From Verrucomicrobiaceae bacterium (GTDB taxonomy: Bacteria > Verrucomicrobiota > Verrucomicrobiia > Verrucomicrobiales > Verrucomicrobiaceae), in assembly GCA_016795365.1 (NCBI GenBank), contig JAEUHN010000032.1:1-64000 (forward strand): 64,000 nucleotides of DNA, written 5' to 3'. The translations under genes were made by a program, and so were the position numbers. Each line of letters starts with the position of its first letter. The first letter of the stretch is position 1. The notes beneath the pieces were generated by a model that made no database searches, was not told the DNA's origin, and saw only the letters and a list, made by a program, of their open reading frames with translations. Below are positions 36,946 through 46,900 of the stretch, in pieces.

Positions 36946-37104
36946 CTCCACGGCTCCGACGAGGGTCCTCCAGGGTGCCCAGGGGGGTCCTCGGAGGACC
37001 CCCTCCCCCACCTCCGAGCACCCCTTTCCGAGCCAAAAAGGCGCTAAATCGCGCATTTTTGCGAAAAAGAGCCCCCTGGGCGGGCGGACGGGGCCGCCAC
37101 GACC

Positions 37105-37695
37105 TCACGGCGGCGTTGGGGCCGGTTCTGGCTCCGGGTCGCCCGCTGCGCCGGGGAAACGCTCCTTCAGGTCATCGTAGATCGTGTCCGCCCCAGGCAC
37201 ATCCCGCCGGGCCGCCTGCCGCACCGTTTGGTAAAAGGACAGGTCCGCCATCCAGATCTCGTTGCCCACCAGCAGCAGGCTGTCGTCCAGCTTCTCGCAC
37301 AGCTTTTTCGCCTCGCGGAACAGGTCCGCCAGCACCAGTCGCAGCGCCCGATCCTTCGCCACCTCCGCCGGATCGACGAAGGGTGGCACCAGATTCGGCG
37401 CCGTGGCCATGTAGCTCGCGCACTGCTCGTCAAAGGCCAGGGAGGTGGCCCCCAGCTTCGGCAGCGACATGCGCTCGTCCTTGGTCAAGTTGATGAGGAA
37501 GGGCAGCAGAGCATTGATCTCCGTGAGCTTCGTCAGGATGGCCGTCTTGTTGGCTGCGGTCACTTCAGCACTGATGCGGTTGTCGTTGGGCATGGTGTTA
37601 GGTGGGTTGGTCGGGTTCGCCACGCCATTCCACACGGCCCCCGGTGTGGAGGAGTTCCACACCAGTCCGGAGTTCCATGTCAGCGGCGTCGGCAT
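37105..37695 (-). CDS. Conserved orphan protein with WNSG repeats at its N-terminus
   Basis: From the ATG at 37695 the protein has 196 residues; the frame is open a further 19 codons. The N-terminus has a WNSGLVWNSSTPGAVWNG repeat. The body is helical: AILTKLTEINALLPFLINLTKDERMSLPK, then a NLVPPFVDPAEVAKD turn, then LFREAKKLCEKLDDSLLLVGNEIWMADLSFYQTVRQAA. I have seen this helical pattern in unnamed proteins of PVC bacteria and Bacteroidetes, but it has no known function. The tail is a Pro/Glu-rich string (DPEPEPAPTPP). Confidence 0.65.
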   Translation of the reverse strand: MPTPLTWNSGLVWNSSTPGAVWNGVANPTNPPNTMPNDNRISAEVTAANKTAILTKLTEINALLPFLINLTKDERMSLPKLGATSLAFDEQCASYMATAPNLVPPFVDPAEVAKDRALRLVLADLFREAKKLCEKLDDSLLLVGNEIWMADLSFYQTVRQAARRDVPGADTIYDDLKERFPGAAGDPEPEPAPTPP

Positions 37696-37890
37696 GGTGA
37701 ACTCATCGGCCACCGATCCATGCGCGCGCGTTCGATATACCGAACGCCTCACCGACCGCGGCGAAGCCCTCGGTGATCTCGGTGTTCTCCGTGGTTAACA
37801 TGGATTGAACCCCGGAGGGCACCGGGCCTCACGGAGGCGTTATCCCTCGTGGCATCAGGTTTGGTGCATAGCCCCAAGGGCTTGCCTCTC

Positions 37891-38060
37891 CCAGCGAAGG
37901 GTTGGCGCGCAGCGCCTACCCTGGACAACCAACGATGATCGCCCCCAACTCCAAAGGAGTTGCGTCACAGACTCCGCCGCCGGTGACGGAACTCCGTTGG
38001 AGTTCGATTCAACGTGCGTCCCGATTCCAGGGTAGCGGCTTGGCCGCAACCCTTCGCTGG
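37891..38060. repeat. REP/BIME element A (gene-less copy of the RAYT repeat unit)
   Basis: Two 34-base arms in inverted order, 37891-37924 (CCAGCGAAGGGTTG...CTACCCTGG) and 38027-38060 (CCAGGGTAGCGGC...TTCGCTGG), enclose two hairpins, AACTCCAAAGGAGTT at 37947-37961 and AACTCCGTTGGAGTT at 37990-38004. The same arm-hairpin-hairpin-arm order occurs at 49056-49226 and, with a transposase gene inside, at 48058-48687. A further short direct repeat with GAACCCCGGAGGGCACCG occurs on both sides at about 37807 and 38141. Confidence 0.85.
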
Positions 38061-38186
38061 GAGACCGAAGGCCCTTGGCCTTCAAGACCCTCACGGCTGG
38101 GAATCACCAATCGTGATGACGCCACGTATCCGATGAATGGAACCCCGGAGGGCACCGAGCCTCACGGAGGCTTTCCAACGGCCTCG

Positions 38187-38498
38187 TCAAGCTCCCGCCG
38201 CCCGCCTTTGCAGCCATCCCATCGCCAGTTGGGGCAGACCGCCCGGCACCATGCGCAGGGCCGCCTCCAGCCGCAGCATCACCTCGAAGGTGGGCGAGTG
38301 CTCCCCATGCTCCAGCCCGCAGAGGTAGGACTTCGTCAGCCCCGCCTCGCAGGCCAGCTCACGCAGAGACCAGTTCCTCTCCCGTCGCAATCGCCGCACC
38401 ACCTGCCCGATCATCGCATTGAGCGGATGCCGCCCGATCGCCTTCCACCAGATTCGCCCCTGCGGGACGACCGACTTGTTGCTGCGCTTCTGTTTCAT
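38187..38498 (-). CDS. XRE-family helix-turn-helix regulator
   Basis: A 103-residue protein from the ATG at 38498. The HTH lies at about residues 31-85: IGQVVRRLRRERNWSLRELACEAGLTKSYLCGLEHGEHSPTFEVMLRLEAAL. This is the standard XRE pattern. The N-terminus is basic. In its 3' part it runs close to the repeat region. A regulator of the nearby accessory genes is plausible; a controller of the type IIG enzyme 0.7 kb away is possible but unproven. Confidence 0.8.
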   Translation of the reverse strand: MKQKRSNKSVVPQGRIWWKAIGRHPLNAMIGQVVRRLRRERNWSLRELACEAGLTKSYLCGLEHGEHSPTFEVMLRLEAALRMVPGGLPQLAMGWLQRRAAGA

Positions 38499-38863
38499 GG
38501 TTGGAAACCCACGGCTCGCCCCCCACGGCGGAACGCTCAGCATCGGTCTCTCTCATCTCATCCCCAACGCTCCCTCCTCGTGTCCACCACGCCTGCATCG
38601 CCATCCCTGTGTGAGAGTCCGACATCCTGAGGTTACTACACAAAAAGACAGCGGCGTGTGATGAAGGGGGCGGAAGATTTTTGGGGGCGCTCGCCATTAG
38701 GACAGGCGGTCACGAGGGGACGGGTTCCGGTGTCGGGATGCGACACACTACCGGGCGGGAGCCTTCCGTGGACTGAAGTCCTCGGCTACCTTCCGTCGTC
38801 GCTACGCGACGAAGAGGGCTGCGCCGTCGTCTGCCTATCTGCCTATCAGCCCTTCTCCCTCTG
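38499..38863. other. Intergenic region with hairpins, no gene
   Basis: Holds no supported gene. Two short hairpins are visible: GGACTGAAGTCC (38770-38781) and TCGTCG-CTACG-CGACGA (38796-38812). They look like part of another interspersed repeat rather than a terminator, since no T-run follows. Confidence 0.5.
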
Positions 38864-39238
38864 CTAGCGCAAGGGCTCGCCCACGGCGTAGCGTGCGGGC
38901 AGACGGCGATAGATCACCGGGTGCTCACGCTGGAGAAATGCGGCCAGCCAGTGGCGCATGAAGGCGTGGAGACGGTCGCGCCCGGCGGTGCCGGAGAAAC
39001 GGCGGCGGTTGCTGTCGGTGGCAGCGATGACTTCACGCGCATGATGCAGCAGCGCCAATTCTAGCGTGGCGAAGTTGAGCTTGGTAGGGCGCAGATGCGC
39101 CGCCAGTTCCTCCATCACGGTGCTGGACACGGCGTCCAGGACGAGTGGTGCCAGGAAGTCATGGCTCGCCTTCGGGCGCGTCCGGCGTTGGGCATCAGGA
39201 GCGCGGCGGGTGGAGGTCTTGCGGTGGAGCTGAGTCAT
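38864..39238 (-). CDS. Small basic protein translationally coupled to the type IIG enzyme
   Basis: A 124-residue protein; its ATG overlaps the stop of the restriction-modification gene by 4 bases (39235-39238), so translation is likely coupled. The N-terminus is very basic (HRKTSTRRAPDAQRRTRPKASH). The body is helical (LVLDAVSSTVMEELAAHLRPT, FATLELALLHHAREVIAA, LHAFMRHWLAAFLQREH). No known domain. It could be an accessory or modulatory factor for the enzyme. Confidence 0.65.
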   Translation of the reverse strand: MTQLHRKTSTRRAPDAQRRTRPKASHDFLAPLVLDAVSSTVMEELAAHLRPTKLNFATLELALLHHAREVIAATDSNRRRFSGTAGRDRLHAFMRHWLAAFLQREHPVIYRRLPARYAVGEPLR

Positions 39239-42200
39239 GGCGGTGGTGGGTTGGATGTGGACCGTGTCGGCAGCGCTTCGGCACCGTAGGCGGGCGGTGT
39301 TTCCTGGAGGAACATCATGTGCCGGTTGCTGCCGCCATAGGAGCGCGGCGCGGGATCTTCATCGTCATCCGTGGCAGACGTATCGCCGGGCGCTTCGGAC
39401 GGCGCGACGTCAGTGGTTGCCGCAGCGGTGCCCTCGACCAGCGCGATCTCTTCGGGCGTGAGACCGTAGAGGGCATAGACTTCCTGGTCGATGCGCTTGT
39501 CCGTGGCAGCGATCTGGCGATCCAGCGCGGTCTGCTCGTGCGGCGTCTTCGCAGCGGCGCGGTCCTGGTGCAGTTTCAACATCTGCTCCACCAGCTTCAC
39601 GATGAGGTCGTGCGCCGCTTGGTCGGCTTTGTTCTTTGGGTCCAACCGGGGAATAGGTAGAGCCTGCATATAGTTCAACTTCAAACGCAAGCGCCCACCC
39701 CTCGCTGAATCACCGAGCACTGGACAAGTATTTCGGAGGAAGTAGAAAGATGCTGACGAGTTCAGGATGCCAAGCAGCCAGAGATCTCCGGTGGGTATGA
39801 CAAAGGTAGTGTCTGCTGGATAATGGCCATCCCGATCCAACGCAAAGCGGCTTTCTTTCGCAATGTCAGGGTAAATGATTTTGAGGCTCTCATAGTCGGG
39901 AACATAGCGTTCCTGAGGCTGCTGAAGCTCATACCATTCCTGCTGGGTCGCACGGCCCTCTAGGCGCCGCTTAAATTGCTCAAGATGATTGAGCACACTC
40001 TCGCATCCGATGACATCCACACCGTGTGGCGTATAGATCAAGAATCGGTTGCTAGCGCGAATGTGGTAGTGACGCACATCATCTCCAACTAGATAAGGTT
40101 TGATCAAGCGGGCGACACACGGGCTCTGATCGATCAGTCTATCACGTGTGCTTCTGTCTATTACAAAAGCAGCAACAAGCCCGGTCTTTATCCCGTAACG
40201 GATCGCCCCTCCTACATAGGATTCCAGCGGCATGCCGCGACTCTGAAGCTTTTTCAACAGCAGGTCCCGTGAACTATCGACCAGTCGCCATTCAGCTCCA
40301 TCAAGCTGGCTTGATTGAATACAGCAGCCTGTGCTCTTAACTCGGGCAATCAACTCATCCGCGTTACCTTGAATCGCGATGAAATCGTCTTTGGACATCC
40401 CGTCCAGCACTCGGAACACATGTGGCTTTGGGGACTCTGTTCGAACCATTTCCACGATCACGGGAAAGGTTGCGGCACCTCGGAAGACGGGAAGTTCCCC
40501 AAAGTCAACAATCGCTTCAATCCGGCTACCTGCCCTGACCACTGCTCTTAGATTTGAGCCATACTTTGATCGCAGCCATTTGTTTGAAACGATCACACCG
40601 TAACGTCCTTCCGTTCGGAGCAGTAGCAGCGACTTCTCAATAAAGTATACATAGAGATCGGTGCGCTCATCATGGCTTGCGTATGCAGAAGCGAGGTAAC
40701 TTTTGAGTTCCTTGAAAAGCTCCATGCGCACATACGGCGGATTGCCAATCACCGCATCGAAGCCACCGCGCTTCATGATCTCGGGGAAGCCATCCTTGCC
40801 ATCCCAATCGAAGACGTTGAGGCGCAGGTGGGCTTCGGTATCCATCTCGGGCAGGCCGGGCTGGGCGTAGAAGTCGGAGGCGATGAGGGAGTTGCCGCAT
40901 TTGATGTTGTCGCCCAGGTCGGGGAGGACGCGCTCGTGGATGAGCTCGCGCTGCACGGTCTGAGCGGTTTCGCCTTCGAGCACCTTGAGGAGCAGAGAGA
41001 GCTTCGTCACCTCCACGGCCTGGCTGTCGATATCGACGCCGTAGATGTGGGTGAGGAGGATGCGCTTCCGCTCGGTGGTGGTGAGCGCCCAGCCTCCTGC
41101 GGCGGCCGCGACGAGCTTGGGCATTTTGCCTTTGGCATGGGTCTCGGGATCGTGCGTGGTGTAGTAGCGGTGATACCAGTCGAGCAGGAACTGATACGCG
41201 CCGATGAGGAAGGAGCCGGAGCCGCACGCGGGATCGAGCACGGTGAGCTTTTCGATTTGCTTCGGCGTCTTCGACTCGATCAGCGGGCCGACGGTTTGCC
41301 GCACGATGTAATCAACGATGTAGGTGGGTGTGTAGAAGACGCCGCCGGCTTTCTTGACCTCGGGCTTGTCCTCGACCTGGGCGCGATGGCCAGCGGTGAG
41401 GGTGATGACCTTGCCGAGGAACTGCTCATACACCTGGCCGAGGATGTCGGCGCTGAGCACGCTGAACTCATACGGGCTGGCGGGGTAGTAGAGGCTGGTG
41501 ATGATGCCTTTGAGCAGCTTGTCATCAATGACGAGGTGCGGCGTGAGGGTGTCGATCTCCTCATGGCGGCCTTTCTCAGCACGGAAGTGGAAGAGGCCGG
41601 AATTGTAGCGGTCGTCGGCCTGCTGGAAGAGCTTTACTAATTCGGGGTAGATGGCCTTGGCCTCGGTGGCGCGCTTCAGCCGCTCGTAGTCCTCGATGCC
41701 GCGATCCTCGCAGATGCGGAGGAAGATGATGCGGTCGAGGATGCGCTGGACGGCGAAGTTCAGCTCGCGCTGGGTGAGGGCGGGATTGCGCAGGGCGAGG
41801 TTGCGCGCGAGATCGGCACGCCAGCCCTCAATGGTGGCAAGGAAGTCGGCATCGACCTCGGCGGTGCCGCGCTTGCCTTTGTTCGCAGCGGCGAATTTGT
41901 CGAAGGAGCCTTTGAGGATCGCCTCGCGTGAGAAGATGGAGGCGATGAAATCCCATTTCTCCACATACTCATCGAAGCGGCAGTAGAAGATGCGAGCCTT
42001 GGACGCGGGATCGTTCGGCTTGGGCTTGATGCGCGTGTCGTAAATGGCGAACTCCTCGAAGTCGCTGAGGATGGAGAGCGGCAGCTTGGCGCTCCAGGCG
42101 TAACGACGGAGCTGGTAGGCGGGGGAGATGTCGTCTTTGATGCGGACGCTGGGCTTCTTCGCCTCCAGGAAAAACTTGCGCGTGCCACCGATGCGGAAGC

Positions 42201-42432
42201 CGTAGTCGGGTGCCTTCACCGCGCCGCCGACTTTGACTTGATCCTCGTGGATGACGTCGCGGTAGGCCTCGCTGTAGCCTGCGGCGTTGTCGATGTCCCA
42301 GCCGAGGAGTTTGAAGAAGGGATCGAGGAAATCGCGGCGAAGCTGGGTCTCGTTGTAGCTGCCGGACTTGTAGGCGTCGATGTGCTCCGCAAAGCGGGTG
42401 ACAAGTTCCTGGAGGGTTTGCGGGGAGGACAT
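39235..42432 (-). CDS. Type IIG restriction-modification enzyme (nuclease, N6-adenine methyltransferase and specificity domain in one chain)
   Basis: From the ATG at 42432 the protein has 1065 residues. Order of parts: an N-terminal PD-(D/E)xK nuclease at about residues 45-110 (APDYGF..., FFLEAKKPS as the ExK strand); a helical connector; an N6-adenine methyltransferase with motif I VLDPACGSGSFLIGAY (near residue 400) and motif IV VIGNPPYVRME (near 590); and a C-terminal target-recognition region (GILNSSASFYFLRNTCPVLGD, LKLNYMQALPIPRL). This is the layout of type IIG/IIL enzymes, which cut and methylate with one polypeptide. The target sequence cannot be read off. Confidence 0.88.
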   Translation of the reverse strand: MSSPQTLQELVTRFAEHIDAYKSGSYNETQLRRDFLDPFFKLLGWDIDNAAGYSEAYRDVIHEDQVKVGGAVKAPDYGFRIGGTRKFFLEAKKPSVRIKDDISPAYQLRRYAWSAKLPLSILSDFEEFAIYDTRIKPKPNDPASKARIFYCRFDEYVEKWDFIASIFSREAILKGSFDKFAAANKGKRGTAEVDADFLATIEGWRADLARNLALRNPALTQRELNFAVQRILDRIIFLRICEDRGIEDYERLKRATEAKAIYPELVKLFQQADDRYNSGLFHFRAEKGRHEEIDTLTPHLVIDDKLLKGIITSLYYPASPYEFSVLSADILGQVYEQFLGKVITLTAGHRAQVEDKPEVKKAGGVFYTPTYIVDYIVRQTVGPLIESKTPKQIEKLTVLDPACGSGSFLIGAYQFLLDWYHRYYTTHDPETHAKGKMPKLVAAAAGGWALTTTERKRILLTHIYGVDIDSQAVEVTKLSLLLKVLEGETAQTVQRELIHERVLPDLGDNIKCGNSLIASDFYAQPGLPEMDTEAHLRLNVFDWDGKDGFPEIMKRGGFDAVIGNPPYVRMELFKELKSYLASAYASHDERTDLYVYFIEKSLLLLRTEGRYGVIVSNKWLRSKYGSNLRAVVRAGSRIEAIVDFGELPVFRGAATFPVIVEMVRTESPKPHVFRVLDGMSKDDFIAIQGNADELIARVKSTGCCIQSSQLDGAEWRLVDSSRDLLLKKLQSRGMPLESYVGGAIRYGIKTGLVAAFVIDRSTRDRLIDQSPCVARLIKPYLVGDDVRHYHIRASNRFLIYTPHGVDVIGCESVLNHLEQFKRRLEGRATQQEWYELQQPQERYVPDYESLKIIYPDIAKESRFALDRDGHYPADTTFVIPTGDLWLLGILNSSASFYFLRNTCPVLGDSARGGRLRLKLNYMQALPIPRLDPKNKADQAAHDLIVKLVEQMLKLHQDRAAAKTPHEQTALDRQIAATDKRIDQEVYALYGLTPEEIALVEGTAAATTDVAPSEAPGDTSATDDDEDPAPRSYGGSNRHMMFLQETPPAYGAEALPTRSTSNPPPP

Positions 42433-42788
42433 ACGAACGCTGTTGTGGCGGAAGGCGGGCGCGGGGTCAAGCGTAGGCAATGACGGGATCGCGGAAGGGC
42501 GAGGCAGCTGATCAACGTCCAGACTTTTTGCCTGGGACTTTTTGCCCCTTCTGTGCCGCCAAGAGGCCGGAGGCCTCCAGATAAAATGCCAAGATAAAAT
42601 GCCAGGCATGAATAGCCGCACCGCCACGCGTTGGACCAAAGGCACCGACGGCACATGGCATCATCACGAAGTCATGGGTATCATGCAATTTGTGCCATCT
42701 TCGCTTAACAACTTCATAGGCCGCTCGGCGAAAGGTGTTAGGCACTCGGGCGGAACCGCATTTTGGCAACTTATGAAGAATCGCGAGT
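42433..42788. other. Divergent intergenic region
   Basis: Lies between the type IIG gene and the hypothetical gene at 42789. It includes a small direct repeat of about 13 bases (AGATAAAATGCCA twice near 42580-42605). A 60-codon plus-strand frame from 42607 shows no protein character, so I call no gene. Confidence 0.4.
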
Positions 42789-43454
42789 ATGAGTGATGAA
42801 CGAATTACATATCTACAAAAACCAGGGCTAGGGGAGATCTTTCGAGAGCAGTGGTCTCCAGGCGTGTTTGGTGAATGGACGGCACTCATTCCATCACCTT
42901 TCGCGTCCACCTGGGATACTCTCTACCTACACGCATTTGGCTCGTTCTATACTGCCGCAGATCGGATGCTAGATCCGGTCAAGCTTGAGTTTAACAACAG
43001 CGACCCAACCGGGCCTAATAACATTCAGTCTTCGTCGTGGCTCGCGCTAACAGCCAAAGCCTCGGACGTTGAGCAGGAGTGCCTTGGTGCTTTACATCAA
43101 ATGGTAAACGCAAGAATCGACTGGGAGATAGAGGACTCGGTGTTCGAGTCTGAACGCAACAATCTGATCGAAGGAGTTGCACAGCGATGCGCACGTCAGT
43201 TGGACCAAGTGTGCCACCAAACACGATTGCGATGCATTACCCTTTTTGTAGAGTCACACGAAGGTAAGTCGTTCTATCAGATTCGCTTCGCTTGGAGCTG
43301 GGATGAAGATCGTAGCGTCAGTCTTCTGTTCTGGAATCAGAAGTGTCTAGGGGGGAAACTTGCGTCCTTTCAAGACGATTCCCGGCTTCACGCTTTCTTG
43401 CCAGGCGGACCCATGCATGAATCATTCACTCTTGATACCACCATTGACCGGTGA
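42789..43454 (+). CDS. Hypothetical protein upstream of the RHS remnant
   Basis: A 221-residue protein with no leader or membrane segment. Mixed alpha/beta content, e.g. LTAKASDVEQECLGALHQMVN and CITLFVESHEGKSFYQIRFAW. The codon use is less GC-rich than that of the flanking genes. It lies just before an RHS core fragment, so an orphan immunity protein of a lost Rhs toxin is possible, but no family signature proves it. Confidence 0.45.
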   Translation: MSDERITYLQKPGLGEIFREQWSPGVFGEWTALIPSPFASTWDTLYLHAFGSFYTAADRMLDPVKLEFNNSDPTGPNNIQSSSWLALTAKASDVEQECLGALHQMVNARIDWEIEDSVFESERNNLIEGVAQRCARQLDQVCHQTRLRCITLFVESHEGKSFYQIRFAWSWDEDRSVSLLFWNQKCLGGKLASFQDDSRLHAFLPGGPMHESFTLDTTIDR

Positions 43455-43480
43455 AGATTGTAAAATGAATCCACGCGCCA

Positions 43481-43905
43481 AACAATGGAAGTGTGGTAAC
43501 CAATGGCAACGTGGATGTGTATGACTTTGAGAACCGGCTCATCCTTCGCACCAAAGCCGACGGCACCGTGATCGACTACCTCTACGATGCCAACGGCCAG
43601 CGTGTGCAGAAGCAAAAAAGTAGTCCAGGGCTTCCGCCCGTCACGCATGGATACTTGATTGACTCTCAAAGCCCCAGCGGCTGGCCACAATGCGTTGCCG
43701 AGGTTCAGTTCACAGGAAGCGCCACCAGCGCACCGAATCCTTTCATCCTTCAGCCTTCATCATTCATCCTTTCGGCGACCTACACCTACGGTCCCCAAGG
43801 TCCCATCAGCCAATGGACTGCCACCCAAGGCGAGCACTACTTCCTGCTCGACGCCCATGGCAGCGTCCGAGCGCACACGGATGCCACAGGCATCGCCCCT
43901 TTTCC
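43481..43905 (+). pseudogene. Truncated RHS-repeat protein fragment
   Basis: Coding character begins at about 43481 without a proper start (an in-frame stop lies at 43466). The peptide has RHS/YD-repeat features: DVYDFENRLILRTKADGT, then IDYLYDANGQRVQK, then TYTYGPQGPISQW and YFLLDAHGSVRAHTDATG, the strand just before the Rhs core autoproteolysis or tip region. The match stops at about 43905, where the 3' end of hrpA begins on the other strand. The core is thus a remnant of one Rhs gene, with both ends lost. A repetitive insert of FILQPSSFILS at 43740 comes from the GGATGAA-type microsatellite. Confidence 0.8.
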
Positions 43906-43909
43906 CTCG

Positions 43910-46900
43910 CTACACCATCATTGCCTCGAGCTTCTTGGGTGACACGCTTTGGGCGGTGCCCAGCTCGGGGGCGAAGACTTGGACGCGATACTCTTCGAGC
44001 ATCCAGCGGAAGGTCTCGTGCTGCGAGACGGGCACGTATTGCGTCCAGCCATCGAAGTCGCGGATGAGGTCGGCTTTCGCGGCGTCTTTGTCCGGCGCAT
44101 ACGAGGCGCGTTCAGCGCGGACTTGCATCGCACGGAGGTAGCGCGGGAGATGCTGAAGCTGCTCGTGCGGTGTGACGGCGATGAGGTTAGCTGGCATCAG
44201 TCGCGCGAGGTCTTGATCGAAACCGGGGTAGCGTTTCGGCGAGGCGATGAGCTTCTGCTTCCAGTCCTGCGCCTGCTTCATGAGATCGCCGACGCGATGC
44301 GCGAGCGCAGGCAGCTCGCGGCGCACCTTGTCGCACATCTCGGTGAAGCGCTTCTGCGTCAGCGGCAGCAGCGGGTTCAGTCGCAGAGCAAAGCGGACGA
44401 TGTGCTCGTGCGCGTCCTTCTGGAGTTGATCGGGCGCGGCTTTCGCCGGGGCTGCGGAGAGCGCTGACAGCGCGGCGAGTCCACTGAGCGGTGCGGCCTT
44501 GGGCGAAGCACCGGAGCCGAGGTGCTTCAGTTCCTTCCACAGCCAGGCGAGGTCTTTACTCAAGGCGGTCTCCGCGAGCTTGCGAATGGCTGCGGGCGTA
44601 TGCTTCTCCACCTCGGCCTTCGTCTTGAACAAGCGCAGATCGACCTCGTTCTCGCGCACCATCAGGCCGGGGTAACCGAGCACGGGCACGCCGCCGCCGT
44701 CTTCGACGAAGAGGGACTCGGGCAAGTCACCGAAGGACCACGACGACAAGGCGTAGCGTTCGACGCGTTGCACAGTCTTCTCCCACGCATCGGACTTGGG
44801 CGCGGCTTGTTTCACGGCCTTGCGCACCTCGTCGAGATCGCGGCTCGCGACGACGGAACCCTTCTTGGAATCGACGACTTCCACGCGGGGTTGCAGATGC
44901 TTCGGCACGCTCATCGGCGGCCAGTCGCTGTGCTTCACCTCAATGCGATAGCGTCGCGTGAGATGCAGAGCGAGTGCGGGGAGGAAGTCGGCCCGACCGG
45001 GATTGAACTCGGCAGCGATCTCCTTGGCACGCTGCTCGATGGGCATGAACTGACGGCGGAACTGCTTGGGCAGGGCGCGCAGCAGCACCTCGATTAACTC
45101 CTCGCGAATGCCGGGCACCATCCACTGGATTTGACCAGAGGTGAGATGTTCGGCCACGGAGGCGGGCACCTTCACGGTGACGCCATCGCTCTCTTCGCCG
45201 GGATCATAAGCATAGCTCAATGGCAGCACGGTGGTGCCAAAGGAGACCTGATCGGGGAAGGCATGGAGATCGACGGCGAACTCGGCATCGCCGATAAGGT
45301 CCTGCTCAGTGGCGCAGAGGAAGTTGGGTTCCTCCTTCACGCGCTCGTTCACCAGTTTGTTGAGGTCGTGAATGGAGGACACGCGCTCGATGCGCTTCTC
45401 GTAGAAGCGATACAAGGCCTCGGCCACGTTCCAGGCGCGCGTGCTGCGGACTCGCGTTAATGAGGTCTCGATCTTCTCGCGCAGCTTCTGGTTCTGCTGG
45501 TAAAAGCGATGCGTGATCGGCGTCTCGTTGTCGATCAGCGCGCCACGGATGAAGAGCTGCGTGGCAGCCACGGCGTCCACTTTCACGTAGTCGATGGACT
45601 GCCGCTTCACCTCCAGCCCATGCAGAATGTGGCGCTGCAGCACGAGCACGCGCATCGACTTCTCATCGTAGCGCGGCTCGCTGTATTTGAACTGCATCAA
45701 GTGCGCGCCGAGTTCCGCGATCCAGTTCGGGTCCACCTTCGCCACGGTGCGGGCGAAGAGCTGCGACGTGTGCACGATCTCGCCTGCGACGATCCACAGC
45801 GGTTGCTTCGACTTGTCCTGCCCAGGCTTGGCTGGGTTCTTCTTGTCGCGGCGCTCGTAGAGGTTCGAGCCGGGGAAGAGCGTCACCTCGCGGTTGCCTC
45901 CTGCCTTGTAGAGATTGCGCTCCTGCTTCATCGCGATGTGGCCGAGCTGGCCGGACAAGATGCTGCGATGGATCGCGTCGTCGTTGGAGGCCTTCGATTC
46001 GTTCGGCAACGACTCGCCTTCATCGCGAATCGTGTCGCTCAGTTGCTTCCACACATCGCGCCACTCGCGCATCCGAGTGAACGAGAGGTAGTTCGCTTTG
46101 CAGAACTTCCGCAGCGCATTCGTGCTGCCTTTGCCACCGCCTTCGGGCGAGGCCTGCCAGATGCGCAGGAGCGTGAGGAAGTCGGAGTCGGGGCACACAA
46201 AGGCCTTGTGCGCGGCAGCGGCGCGTTCACGGCCTTCCTCGGGTCGCTCGCGCGGATCGGGAATGCTCAGGCCGGCTGCGATGATCAGCATCTCGGGCAG
46301 CGCCTTCTCCTTCTTCGCCTGGATCAACATGCGGCCCAGCGTGGGATCGAGCGGCAGGCGCGCGAGTTCGCGACCGAGCGGCGTCATCTCCTCCGTCTCG
46401 TTCAGCGCACCGAGTTCATGCAGCAACTGATAGCCGCTGCGGATGGACGCGTGCGCCGGTGGATTGATGAAGGGGAAGCTCTCGATGTCGCCGAGCTTGA
46501 ACGCCATCATGCGCAGGATCACTTCGGCCAGGTTTGCGCGCTGAATCTCGGGCATCGTGAACTTGTCGCGCGCGTCGAAGTCCTCCTTCGTGAACAAGCG
46601 AATGCACACACCGTCCTGCACACGACCTGCCCGGCCCGCGCGTTGGTTGGCGCTGCTTTGCGACACCGCTTCCACCGGCAGACGCTTAGTGCGCGTGCGC
46701 GGATTGTAGCGGCTGATGCGGGCAAGGCCGGTGTCCACGACGTAGCGAATGCGCGGGATGGTGATGGAGGTCTCCGCCACGTTCGTCGCGACCACGACTC
46801 TGCGTTTGCGCCCTGGCGCGAAGATACGCTGCTGCTCGGCGGCGGGCATGCGACCGAAGAGGCCGAGCACTTCGTAGGACGAGCCGAGCCGACCTTCGAG

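Noticed and set aside
42542-42796. An 84-codon gene in front of 42789
   Set aside because: No domain, no clear ribosome site, and its sequence looks like intergenic repeat material.
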